Assembly (NCBI GenBank): GCA_036940085.1
Contig: JALLBK010000611.1
Location: forward strand, 1-18,528
Origin: Discostella pseudostelligera
Taxonomy: Eukaryota > Bacillariophyta > Thalassiosirophyceae > Thalassiosirales > Thalassiosiraceae
Direction: 5' to 3'
Length of the DNA stretch: 18,528 nucleotides
Part shown: positions 9,272 to 18,102 of the stretch, piece after piece
How positions within the stretch are numbered: the stretch's first letter is position 1
Layout: each line of letters starts with the position of its first letter
Notes under the pieces: model-generated
What the model was told of the DNA's origin: nothing
Database searches by the model: none
The model's input: the letters and a program-made list of their open reading frames with translations, nothing else
Program-made: the position numbers and the translations under genes

Positions 9272-9840
9272 CTAATATTGTTCAGCCGCCCCAACACCAA
9301 GAAGACCATCAAGTTTCGTAAGAGCGTTAGTGAATCGTTCACATTTCCCCTCATCATCATCAAGAACACATTCCTCCAAAAGTCCGGCGGCTGTTCCCTC
9401 CCGCTTTCCCTCGAGAGTGCGATCAATCCAAACTAAATTGTTTTGTATGGTAGGTGGATATCGAGTAGTCACGTCGATATATGCGGTATTATTGGATATA
9501 GAATAGAGATGTCAAGAGAATATTTCGCAAAAAAATAATGCGACGTTCGAATTGAGAAATAATTGAGAATTGTCAGGGAAATTGGTCGTCGGAGGCACAT
9601 CATATGTCCGTGCACCGATCATATCATCAACGACGTACCGTTCGCAAAGTGTGCAGTCTTTTCCCCGAATGCCGCTGCAGCTTCTCGTACATCAGCAATC
9701 GCAGCCTCGAGCTCGGGTGTCATATCGAGCTTGGCCGATCGGAGTGGCATCGCTCGAATGGATGGTGCACTTTGTGGAACGAACGCTACCGCCGATGAAA
9801 TCGACAGGATGACGGCGACGAAAGAGATGATGGACTTCAT
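9272..9840 (-). CDS. Small plastid-targeted protein with CX8C motif (CP12-reminiscent)
   Basis: Two exons on the minus strand, 9840-9639 and 9432-9272, are joined across a 206-bp GTACGT...TTTAG intron. The split codon becomes GTT (Val68) and the product is 120 aa. Residues 1-19 form a signal peptide, and cleavage before Phe20 in SSAVA-FVPQSAPSIRAM gives the classic ASAF-type junction followed by a short basic, Ser/Pro-containing transit peptide. This is established in diatoms as the signal for import into the plastid stroma. The mature part (from about residue 35) is helical and acidic: MTPELEAAIADVREAAAAFG, then CVLDDDEGKC (a CX8C pair, residues 88-97), then a final helix. Size, acidity, plastid address and a C-terminal CX8C pair recall CP12, the redox linker of GAPDH and phosphoribulokinase. 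The CP12 core AWD-VEEL is absent, so I treat it as an unrecognised protein with CP12-like features. The clean splice and motif make the gene call firm; the function is not. Confidence 0.8.
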
Positions 9841-10360
9841 GTTTTCGAGGAGTTGCTGGTTTTCAGAGACGACGAATCAATGGTAATGCCGATGCAATTG
9901 CCCTATGGTTATGATCTGAAGATTCCTTCTCTTCTTCTACTCGACGCTCGAAGGTTGTCGGTTGTCGAATTGATGCAACTCTTCGCCTTGAGGCAGAAAT
10001 GGCGGGAAGGCAGCGGATCGTATCTTTCCGTATGATACTTACGCTCTCTCCGTACGACAGACGACAGGTAGATACTATCGTGTACAACATGCTTCGATGC
10101 TCAACTATGACTGACGTCAGTATTGATTGAAGAAAAATAGCGATTAGAGATCGAAGATTTGGCGATATTTCTTGGAGGCAATGCGTTGACTTTCTCGATT
10201 CTCGACTTTTCCCAGAACTCCCTCCAAGAGATTCTTTTCTCTGCTTTTCTCCATCTCGGACACTCCACGTCGCAGTCTCCCGCCAGCTCCCGCCTTCATT
10301 TTATTCATTTTTAATTCAGAATTCAGCTGAAATTAGAATTAGAACCGCATCGAGTTCACC
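9841..10360. promoter_or_regulatory. Divergent promoter region with CRE and GGCGGGA elements
   Basis: The spacer separates the start codons of the plastid-protein gene (-) and the 70-aa gene (+). It contains the 10-bp palindrome CTGACGTCAG (10111-10120) with a full cAMP response element TGACGTCA at 10112-10119. It also holds GGCGGGA at 10001-10007 and a tandem pair of the reverse form TCCCGCC at 10278-10284 and 10288-10294, 67-77 bp before the ATG at 10361. In diatoms TGACGT-type elements are known bZIP/aureochrome targets in light- and CO2-responsive promoters. Confidence 0.6.
10111..10120. promoter_or_regulatory. CRE palindrome CTGACGTCAG
   Basis: A perfect 10-bp palindrome containing TGACGTCA. 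It is 271 bp upstream of the plastid-protein ATG and 241 bp upstream of the 70-aa gene ATG. I found no other full TGACGTCA in the window; shorter TGACGT hits lie in coding regions. Confidence 0.55.
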
Positions 10361-10922
10361 ATGGCGACCAAAGTTAATGCAATCGAGAGCGACCGTGGTA
10401 GGAGCATGTCGGCCGAGGACGATATGATGTTTATGATGGGTAGTCCGTTTGGGGATGTAAGTGACATAGGGGTCGTTGTTGCCCGGCTCGATGAGATTCG
10501 GAATTATTGTGAAGGTTCACCTCGACCTTCGTGCACCATGACCAAGGCGAATCTTCTTGTGGATGAACCATAATATTATGCCATGTATGCTGCATCCTGC
10601 ATCAATATTGTCTGATAGGATTTCATCATTTCTGCATGCCTTGTTGTGGAGATTGTCATCTCCGGTGGGACGAACGCGACGCCTACCGGACCCCTACGCG
10701 GTGCATACGGAGATGTCGGACTGTGCTCCGCAGGTGTTATCCTCTTTTTATGTCTGCGTTGATATTTCCATCTCTAACATCATTTTATCTATCTCTTCCA
10801 TTCAGTACCCTAATACGCATAGCACACCAACGACGACTCCTCACAACACGCCAGCCAAAACAACACCGGCAGAGAAGGAAATCTTGAGGCCAATTTCGAT
10901 GCCAAAGCCATTCAAAATCTAA
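10361..10922 (+). CDS. Hypothetical 70-aa protein, two exons (tentative)
   Basis: Exon 1 (10361-10456, 32 codons) begins at an ATG in an ACCATGG context and ends at a strong GTAAGT donor. Exon 2 (10806-10922) starts after a TTCCATTCAG acceptor, keeps phase 0 and ends at TAA. The intron would be 349 bp. The product has an acidic, Met-rich first half (EDDMMFMMGSPFGD), a Thr/Pro-rich middle and a basic-hydrophobic end (ILRPISMPKPFKI). No signal peptide, membrane segment or known domain is visible. An internal AG-flanked stretch (10619-10733) could be an extra exon, but its length is not a multiple of three and it would force an early stop in exon 2. Reading through the donor gives a 70-codon frame that ends at 10573. 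I do not recognise the family. Confidence 0.5.
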
Positions 10923-11560
10923 TGTCGAAGTCCGGAGTAGTGATAGAGAGAAGGCATCGTTTTCGAGAATGGTTGGAATGGTTGACGATACATACTGCAA
11001 CGGTTAGACCTACTTAATTTACAAATTCAAGTTGCCTACATACAATTGCGACGAGGACAATGAGGTAGATTGGAGAAGTTTGGAGAGGAAAGCAGAGAGA
11101 TATTTGAATGTTCGAATGGTGTTGTTATTAACTGTGTTAAATTATTTTCAATCGATCGTAGTACGTCCTTTGTCCAGTATCAATTTGACGAATTTTTCAC
11201 TTCATCGGCATTTCAGCTTTCGAAAGCTAGTACATCCTCCGCGCCTCGTATTCAAGTGGAGCAATATCGTACTTTGCTTTGTCCGAATCCAATCATCGTT
11301 ACCATCATTGTATGCTTTTATTTCAGTTGCACAGGATCAAAACTTTTCTGAGTGTACTTATGAATTGGCTGAGGTAGTGCCAATAATGTTCATTAAATTA
11401 CAACGAGTTGATACTTTATTACAGCCACACCAATTACGACATCCTTTCACATCAAACAATCCCTTGAACACGTAGATTCAACAAATAATAAATCGTCATA
11501 ATTTGTGCATATCCGAACACCGAACTCCACAATCTCTATCTACATCAACACAGAGATACT
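10923..11560. other. Convergent spacer, no supported gene
   Basis: A 638-bp spacer between convergent genes. Overlapping plus-strand frames reach 147 codons (11032-11475), and TTTCAG acceptor-like strings occur near 11213 and 11328. I could not build a coherent spliced protein and see no domain. It may be 3' UTR, a decayed gene or a poorly conserved small gene. Confidence 0.35.
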
Positions 11561-12253
11561 CTAAGCCAAGGCATAATCACAACATCTATCAATATCACTT
11601 CCACCACGACAACATATCTCCCAACAGCACAACCACCCCAGTAAATTGGACGTATCACATCCACCACAGCAACAAATGGTAAGTAAACAACATCCCAGCC
11701 ACCCCAGAAAGCTAAGGAATAAGATCATAATGAACCATTCGATTGCTGTCCATTCAGATGGGTCCTTGGTTGACATTTCGGTGAGAATGTCTTCAATATC
11801 TTGTGTTCTTCGATGTGCCGAAGTGGAAGATGGTGTTGTTATTGCGTATTCTTTTGGATATGATTGTTCGATACTGTCGGCTTGTTCTAGCGATATTGAA
11901 TTATTGTCATCGGTTCGCAGAATTCTATGTGATGGTACCGGTAACGACGTCGTGATCTCCGGCGCCACTGCCACCACCGCCGCCGTGAACAACGATGGGA
12001 TAGCAACCTCCTCAACACCAACTCCATGTCCCTCTGCATCTTCTTTTTCATTGCCATCGATCACCACTGCATCTACTATTGTTGCTCTCCGTCGTAACTG
12101 CACATGCTCCTCACCACGAACATGCACTTCTCCTCCTCCTCCTCCTCCTACACCAGCAGACGCCGCCGACGCCAACGCCGACACTGATAACATTATCAAT
12201 ATTGTGCATACTGCCCATGGTAATCGATTGCGTGATGAGCATGCCGCCTTCAT
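11561..12253 (-). CDS. Secreted/membrane protein with 12-Cys juxtamembrane tail
   Basis: Intronless, 230 aa. Residues 1-31 are a signal peptide (hydrophobic core AVCTILIMLSVSALASAASA). A low-complexity middle follows: a poly-Gly run at 36-41, then an acidic, Thr/Ser-containing ectodomain of about 130 residues without Cys. A single membrane segment lies at about 172-194 (EWFIMILFLSFLGWLGCCLL). It runs directly into a Trp/Gly/Cys-rich tail with 12 Cys in the last 43 residues, mostly as pairs (CC, CCC, CC, CC, CC). By the usual topology this would be a type I membrane protein with the Cys tail facing the cytosol, where paired juxtamembrane Cys are candidates for palmitoylation or metal binding. 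I do not recognise a named family. A 246-codon frame on the opposite strand overlaps most of the gene but lacks any protein feature. Confidence 0.72.
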   Translation of the reverse strand: MKAACSSRNRLPWAVCTILIMLSVSALASAASAGVGGGGGGEVHVRGEEHVQLRRRATIVDAVVIDGNEKEDAEGHGVGVEEVAIPSLFTAAVVAVAPEITTSLPVPSHRILRTDDNNSISLEQADSIEQSYPKEYAITTPSSTSAHRRTQDIEDILTEMSTKDPSEWTAIEWFIMILFLSFLGWLGCCLLTICCCGGCDTSNLLGWLCCWEICCRGGSDIDRCCDYALA

Positions 12254-12768
12254 CGTCTTCCTACTCTCTCAATTTCCGCACTCTTCTCTTGAGCGAGGTG
12301 GTGGATTGCAAAGAAGTGGAAATCCGCATCGAAGGGGAGATTGCGTGAATTGGCGATGGCACGATCTCATACCAATTCCTCTGTGAGAAGATATGGCGGG
12401 AAGCGAAGGGGTGCGAACGAAGAGAAATCTGCTGCATCGTCTGTCCTTGGACCGGACACCATCTTCCTCCGCACACAAGCTTCGCACACGTCCGTCGCTT
12501 CGCTCCACCGCAAAAAGCAAGCCACGAAGCCAAAGCAGGCAGCACCAGAATATCCGCCTGTATCTGTATCCCAATCGCATCGATCATATTATTATTATTA
12601 TTATCCTCATTCATTCCACCACCCCCCCCCCGGCTTTGCTTTTGCATTGATCATTGTTTTGCAGCTGGACGAAGGAAGGAGTAGGTGGTGATAGAGAATA
12701 AATTGGTCGCAAGAAGAAGTTGTTTAGATAGCCACAACCCATATCGATATTTTTCCCGCCTACACAAA
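12254..12768. promoter_or_regulatory. Divergent promoter region, Cys-tail gene / PP2A-A
   Basis: The spacer separates two divergent start codons. GGCGGGA occurs at 12395-12401 (inside ATATGGCGGGAAGC) and the reverse form TCCCGCC at 12754-12760, only 8 bp before the PP2A-A ATG. A TTA trinucleotide repeat (about 12587-12604) and a run of ten C (12622-12631) lie between them. These are slippage-prone and could vary between strains. Confidence 0.5.
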
Positions 12769-15134
12769 ATGACAGCCGACGCCGCCGACACCACCATGGG
12801 GGGGGGCATGGACTCCCAACCACCACCACCATCTTCCTCCTCCTCCTCCTCCCAACCTCAGCCACACGCGCCCATCGCCGGTCCACTCGCCTCGGGCACC
12901 ACGCCAGCACTCACCCTCGCCCGTTCTCTCCACTGTGAGGCCGATTCCATTTTATCCATGCCCCCCTATGATTTATTCGTAGCCCAACTCTCCAGTGATT
13001 CCACCGAAGCGCGAGTCGACGCCATGAAGAAACTTGCGATTGTGGGGGAGGCCATGGGTACGGAAGGGACATTGGGGAAATTGATTCCCTATTTGATGGA
13101 GACTGTCACCTCTTCTTCTTCTTCTTCTGGTGCCGCCTCTGTCTCTTCTACTTCGGGCACCCATCGCACTGCTGCTGGGGGGGAAGAGGAAGACGACGAT
13201 GATGAAATACTACTAAATCTCGCTACTCAATTGGGGTTAATGGTGCCAGGACTAATTCCAGGACATGCTGCCTTGCCATTACTACCAATCTTGGAGCATT
13301 TATGCAGTACTGAAGAGACGGTGGTGAGAGATAAGGCGGTGGAGACGATGAATAGCATTATTCCACTACTTTTACCTGGTGGTGGTGCAGGGGGGAAGAG
13401 TAACTCTAACGAAGAGATGGAGGGTGGTGCAGTTGGTGCAGGGGGCGGACCACATGGACTGTTATTGGCCATGGCCAAACGATTGGCAGGGGCAGATTGG
13501 TTTACGGCCAAGGTGTCTGCTGCGGGGGTTCTGCCTACGATTTATGCCTTTTGGAATGCACATTCTTCAGCTGGGGGAAGTGGGGGTGGAAGGAGCAATG
13601 GCAACACCGCCAGCGACAACGAAGCCAAACGTGAACTACGTATTCTCTACAAAGACCTTAGCGAGGATGATACACCCATGGTCCGACGCTCGGCTGCCAA
13701 ACATTTCGGTAGGATGGTTGAGGCTGTGGCGGGATTAACCGAAACTGCCGATTCGATGATACGGGGGGGAAAACCCAATCCTCATTTAATCGAAGAGAAT
13801 AAGCGGCTGGTATCGTATGAGTTAGTGCCCATCTTTCAGGCATTGAGTAGTGATGAACAAGATTCGGTACGGTTGTTGGCGGTGTGTTGTGCGGGAAGTG
13901 TGGGATGTGGGCTGGGACGGGAGCCGAGTGTGACGGCTGAGATCGTGTTGCCGGTGGTGCGAGGCGGATGTGCCGATTTGTCATGGTGAGTTGTATTTCC
14001 TTCTGGTGTGGGCATCACATGCCAACAGCGAGGTTGGGATTTCGTTGTTTTATAGATTCAATTCTAACTGGTCACGCACTCGCTCACTTCCAATGACACA
14101 GGAGAGTGCGACACAATCTAGCCAAAGTCTTCTCCACCGTCACTGGCTCTTTGGGATTCGTCGGACCAAAACACATCAATCGTCAAGATGAAGTATTTGA
14201 ATTCTTCGCCGCTCTCCTTCAGGACAACGAGGCGGAAGTTCGAGCGGCCGCCGTCGAAAATATTGCACGTATGGCACAATTGGGTGGAGCCGAACTGTTT
14301 CGAAAGCACATTGTGCATCTCTTTCCGGTACTTGCCGATGATCTCGTTATGGAAGTTCGATCGAAGTTGGCCCAAACACTCATGGATTGCTGCGACCCAG
14401 CCATTTGCAACACACTCAATGATGATATCATACTTGAAGATTTCAAGCCACTGCTGGAGAACTTCTTAAATGATGAATTCGCCGAAGTACAGCTCCACAT
14501 TCTGACAAAGTTAAGTCGAGTTTCTCACCTGTTGGGTAAAATGGATGTGGTAGTCAGTTCGATTCTACAGATGGCCAAGGCGCAGAATTGGCGCGTACGG
14601 GAAGCCGTGGGTCGACTCCTCCCCTTTTTAGCCGAGGCACGAGGCATGGCGTTCTTCCAGGACCTCTTGCTTGATCTGTGGCTCAAAATTATGTCGGATC
14701 AGGTAGCCGACGTTCGATCGGCATGTGTGGATGGTATGCCCCGATTATTGAGTGTGTCGGGATCGGCGTGGATTCAGTCAGAGATCCTCCCGCACTTTGC
14801 CAAAATTTACGATGACTCCATTTCTTATTTGAACCGAATTACAGTACTGAGATGCTACGCGGCATTGACAGAAAAGCACGGGGATAATGAAAATAACGTG
14901 AGCCCAGAGCTCATGAAACAAATTGTTGCTACAATGTTGAGGGGATTAAAAGATAAGGTGCCCAATGTTCGTTTGACTGCTGCGAGGGGGCTAGGGTATG
15001 TGACAATATCGGGACAATGCGATGATGCAACTATGAATGCAGTGGTTATTCCTGCATTATCAGAATGTATTACTACTGATCCGGATTGGGATTGCAAATT
15101 TCAGTGTGAGCTGGCATTGAGTAGTAAGGTGTAA
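12769..15134 (+). CDS. PP2A scaffold subunit A (PR65), HEAT-repeat protein
   Basis: Two exons, 12769-13985 and 14102-15134, joined across a 116-bp GTGAGT...ACACAG intron in which split codon TG|G restores Trp in DLSWRVRHNLAKVF, a PR65 hallmark. The product is 749 aa. It folds as tandem HEAT repeats that hold the catalytic C subunit and a B subunit of protein phosphatase 2A. Recognisable repeats include PYDLFVAQLSSDSTEARVDA, DDTPMVRRSAAKHFGRMVEA, DEQDSVRLLAVCC, DNEAEVRAAAVENIARMAQ, DVRSACVDGMPRLLS and VPNVRLTAARGLG. The C-terminal repeat TTDPDWDCKFQCELAL corresponds to the usual PR65 end. Family members are about 590 aa; the excess comes from a Pro/Ser/Gln-rich N-terminus (1-65) and low-complexity inserts at about 114-145 (Ser then acidic), 204-228 (Gly) and 266-284 (Gly/Ser). 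The ATG at 12769 is the first in the protein-like part of the frame. A run of nine G follows the start region and deserves a sequence check. Confidence 0.95.
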
Positions 15135-15331
15135 TTCTTGTTTATCTACCTAGATTTGTCAATGCTAGTGTTGTGGATAATGAACTATCATAGTACACAC
15201 CGTTAGATNGCCCCAAGTCGTGGATTATGATGTTTTGATAGTGTGTAGCGCATTCTCGTCAATCCCTTTCAGTAGATACATAATATTGTCCAACCACAAC
15301 ATTCAAAATCATGAAGACGGCCGAACAGAGA
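15135..15331. other. Convergent spacer with one ambiguous base
   Basis: A 197-bp spacer between the stops of PP2A-A and the Cmc1-like gene. Position 15209 is an N, so the assembly is uncertain here. No gene is seen. Confidence 0.4.
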
Positions 15332-15658
15332 TTATTTACTTTTCAGGGTACGCTTTTCCAACTCATCTTCGTGATCCTTCAAGTATGCCTCAAATTTTTC
15401 TGGTGAATTGTGTTCTACCATACACTCATTTATTTTCCTATTTAATTCCCTACATTTGAAGACAACGAGCAATCCATTGTCTTGAGCACACTGTCCAAAG
15501 TTTTTCAGATGCTCCTCGCATTTCTTTATGGCCACCTCCTTGAATTCGCGCTTCATTTTGTGCTCGGCAAATCGACGAAAGGAGAGACGTGCGTCACGCC
15601 CGTCATCTTTGATTTGAGCCTTGATATCAGGAGTATTGGTTTCGTCCGGGGTGCTCAT
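15332..15658 (-). CDS. Cmc1-like twin CX9C protein (cytochrome oxidase assembly)
   Basis: Intronless, 108 aa. A coiled-coil-helix-coiled-coil-helix fold is marked by two exact CX9C motifs: CEEHLKNFGQC (residues 47-57) and CRELNRKINEC (69-79), with KC before the second as in the Cmc1 family. Flanks are charged helices: a basic N-terminal part (SFRRFAEHKMKREFKEVAIKK) and an acidic/basic C-terminus. Cmc1 proteins are imported into the mitochondrial intermembrane space by the Mia40 disulfide relay, or a Mia40-independent variant in some protists, and help stabilise Cox1 during complex IV assembly. The size fits the family (about 100-110 aa). The gene shares its upstream region with Rpb11 in divergent orientation, and a TAC-type triplet repeat lies about 53 bp before its ATG. 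Confidence 0.85.
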   Translation of the reverse strand: MSTPDETNTPDIKAQIKDDGRDARLSFRRFAEHKMKREFKEVAIKKCEEHLKNFGQCAQDNGLLVVFKCRELNRKINECMVEHNSPEKFEAYLKDHEDELEKRTLKSK

Positions 15659-16131
15659 GCTAATGTCGTTAGAGGTTCTCCCAATGCGTCTACGGAGAGT
15701 TCTACTACGATACTACTACTACTACTACCACTACTACGGGCAGATTGTCATGGTCAGCGAGCGAGAGGTGAGAGTGGTGGTGGGTGGAAAAGGTGAAGAA
15801 TGAAGATTGCATTTCCCGCCAAATTCTGAGCCCATCCACGTGGCAAGAGGGTTGGGATTTGGCGGGAAAGTTAATCGCGTTGGCGGGCGCCTGCTTCCCC
15901 CAAATCGCATCCACTATCCGCCCCCCGAAGCCGACGCCAAAACCCAAAACCACCACTTCCGCCTCCGCCTCCTCCCATCTCCATATCTGCCTCCGAATCG
16001 CTACCACCTACATATCACTACAGCTATCTACTGCTATTGCTACTCTACTTCCACCCACGTCCTCGCCGCTACCACCGGATCCCTTCCTATTTTCCTTGTT
16101 TGCGCTCCTCCAGTATCGTGAAATTGCTCCA
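15659..16131. promoter_or_regulatory. Divergent promoter region, Cmc1-like / Rpb11
   Basis: The spacer holds ATTTCCCGCCAAAT (15811-15824), a G-box CCACGTGG (15836-15843) and ATTTGGCGGGAAAG (15857-15870). The two GGCGGGA-type elements therefore point in opposite directions and flank the G-box. A partial copy TTGGCGGGCGCC follows at about 15880. The first element is the exact reverse complement of the one at 8738-8751. The frame of Rpb11 stays open through much of the region but contains no in-frame ATG before 16132, so I read it as 5' UTR and promoter. Confidence 0.6.
15711..15737. repeat. CTA/TAC triplet microsatellite
   Basis: About eight TAC units with one interruption lie about 53 bp upstream of the Cmc1-like ATG, probably within its 5' UTR. 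Confidence 0.75.
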
Positions 16132-16506
16132 ATGAACGCACCAGAACGCACGGCAGCCTTCCTCCTGGATGACGGCGAAGAAAAAGTCGAATACTACGCT
16201 GACACCAAAGTGTCGAATGCTGGCACATTTACATTCAACAAGGAAGATCATACAGTTGGAAATCTCCTACGGATGCAACTTCTTCGCGATCCACAAGTAA
16301 AATTTGCCGGTTACATGCATCCTCATCCACTGGTTCATAAAATTCATCTAAAAATTCAGACAAACACATCGCAAGTTGCACCGGCAGAGACATTGAGTGC
16401 CGCCATCGAGGATTTGAGTAATGAGACAGATCACTTGATCACACAGGTCACGGATGCTATTGATAAATGGAAAAAGGAAAATGTCACTGGTATGATAGGG
16501 ATGTGA
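16132..16506 (+). CDS. RNA polymerase II subunit Rpb11
   Basis: Intronless, 124 aa, starting at the first in-frame ATG (MNAPERTAAFLLDDGEEK). The Rpb11/AC19 dimerisation domain is unmistakable: DTKVSNAGTFTFNKEDHTVG, then NLLRMQLLRDPQVKFAGYMH, PHPLVHKI and the strand HLKIQT. FxxxKEDHTxGN is the family signature. The N-terminal MNAP and the segment DPQVKFAGY match Rpb11 (POLR2J) better than the Pol I/III paralogue AC19. Rpb11 pairs with Rpb3 as the eukaryotic counterpart of the bacterial alpha dimer and nucleates Pol II assembly in the nucleus. Length is close to the human 117 aa; a slightly longer C-terminal helix (AIDKWKKENVTGMIGM) is the only difference noted. Confidence 0.95.
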   Translation: MNAPERTAAFLLDDGEEKVEYYADTKVSNAGTFTFNKEDHTVGNLLRMQLLRDPQVKFAGYMHPHPLVHKIHLKIQTNTSQVAPAETLSAAIEDLSNETDHLITQVTDAIDKWKKENVTGMIGM

Positions 16507-16507
16507 A

Positions 16508-16804
16508 GAGAGTCCTCGAATTGTGACGGTGGTAATTGAATGCGAAAGATGTATCGGTCGAAACTCAATAATCTTGTGTCATTAACTGAGATGTATCACA
16601 GCTGGAGACTTGACACGAAATCAGCAAAACTGGGGGAGAAATCGAATATGAGAGTCCTCTGATTGTGACGGGGGCTATTGAATGTGCGTAGAATCTTATT
16701 TCATCGGTCGATAATATGGTGCCATGAACTAAGAGGTAGCACAGTTAGCACAGTTGCATACTCGACTCGAGATCAACAAAACTGGGGAGGGGAAACCGGA
16801 TATT
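16508..16804. repeat. Imperfect tandem duplication, about 142-155 bp per unit
   Basis: Unit 1 (16508-16649) and unit 2 (16650-16804) both begin GAGAGTCCTC and share ATTGTGACGG, ATTGAATG, ATCGGTCGA, a TATCACAG/TAGCACAG element and AAAACTGGGG near the end. The array begins two bases after the Rpb11 stop codon and fills most of the convergent spacer before Swd2/WDR82. Unit 2 carries an extra internal TTAGCACAG repeat. Confidence 0.8.
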
Positions 16805-16841
16805 AATCATATGCGATATATATTCATAGTCATGCCTCTTT

Positions 16842-18102
16842 CTAGTATATCCAAACGGCTGTATTTGTACACGCTGTTGCAAATTGCACGTACTTAGGGT
16901 TCATGGCCACTGCACCCACCCGATCGACATGTCCTCGAAGTTTCCTCGCAAGTAATCCAGAATCTGCCTGATAACAACTCACAGTCCCATCATCATTTCC
17001 ACATATAATTGAATTATCGTCAGCAGTGAAGCATGCCGCCATGGGATATGATTGCGATGCTGTACTACCGCTCGTAGATCCCCCAGTTTCGGTTTGAAAC
17101 GTGTGAATGACAGTTCCCTCGTATCCATCCAGAGTTAGGGCCACGCCACCCATTGTTCCAATTAATAATTGCTTCCCAGATTTATTAAATTCCATTGACG
17201 TCCATTCTGCCTTACTGAGGGCATAGGCACGTTCGGGTGTGCTTCCGCTCACACGTATCTTTGATTCAATATCCTGACGGGTAGTTTTCATCTCTGAAAA
17301 TGGACCCACTGAGTAATTTCGTGCATCGTACAAATGAATGTGCTATGATGTATAGAGAAGATGAGAGATTTATGAAATGAGTAATGCATTGCTTTTTCGT
17401 GAAAGGCAACTATTGCGAGCTATTGCGACAACTGAATTTCGCATGGAATGCAAGAACAACTTACATATCCTTCACCTCCCATCATAGCCGCAGATATCCC
17501 GAATACAAGTCCAGTACTATCGAATACAGCTAGTGGAGAACCCTCGACATTCTCAGGCAGTTTCATATCTGCAATACTGTTTCCTGATCTACCACAATCC
17601 CATAACCTACAATGAAATGTTGATGTCAGTCCATGTCAAATTGTAAGTGCAGCATCTCAGTGCATCGACATAATGAAGTAACTCACCGCACCGTTCCATC
17701 AACACTTGAACTAAGGAAGGTATCATCCACCGGACTCATACTTAATCCATTAATCACCCCAGAATGTCCCTCAAACTCACGCAATATCTTGTTATCATGA
17801 ACACTTAAATAATATACACTATTCTTCTTCGGTACACCATCATTCATCCCGGGGGAGAACAATACACAATGACCATGATGCGTGGCCTTGACAGTTCGAA
17901 TTCCCTCCCGTTGTAATTTAATCATGGGTGATCGATCTGTGGGAGCACCGCCATTGATGCAGTCGACGATACGTAGTGTCGAATCCACTTCCGATGCTAC
18001 GAAGAGATGTGATCCGGATTCATGATACGAGAGGGATGTTGCGGGGGCATAGCCGCGAATGACGCAGCCCATTTTGGGTCCAGGCTCTGAGCTGAAGTCC
18101 AT
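16842..18102 (-). CDS. Swd2/WDR82-like WD40 protein
   Basis: Three exons on the minus strand: 18102-17687, 17606-17465 and 17342-16842. Introns of 80 bp (GTGAGT...TTGTAG) and 122 bp (GTAAGT...CATAG) join in phase 2 and phase 0, giving 352 aa. Exon 1/2 splicing restores VDGTVRLWDCG, and exon 2/3 splicing restores GYHIHLYDARNYSVGPF. The match to WDR82/Swd2 is specific: YYLSVHDNKILREFEGHSG, then LSMSPVDDTFLSSSVDGTVR, and the last repeat MNPKYVQFATACTNTAVW, which in the family is close to FNPKFMTFASACSNMAFW. Swd2 is a subunit of Set1/COMPASS (H3K4 methylation) and, in yeast, of the cleavage and polyadenylation factor APT module. The start at 18102 is the Met just before the first blade; the frame is open to 18288 but that stretch is low-complexity and contains the triplet repeat. 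It is somewhat longer than the human protein (313 aa), mainly through a loop near TGGSTSGSTASQ and one before blade 5. Confidence 0.92.

Noticed and set aside
11032..11475. Possible small gene with TTTCAG acceptor-like sites
   Set aside because: No donor/acceptor combination gave a coherent protein with any recognisable feature; listed as a spacer.
11646..12386. A 246-codon plus-strand frame
   Set aside because: It is antisense to the Cys-tail gene. The translation is low-complexity Ser/Thr/Pro without a domain, while the minus strand has a signal peptide, a membrane helix and a patterned Cys tail.
15784..16131. N-terminal extension of Rpb11
   Set aside because: There is no in-frame ATG before 16132, the Rpb11 family begins at MNAP, and the stretch holds promoter-type motifs.
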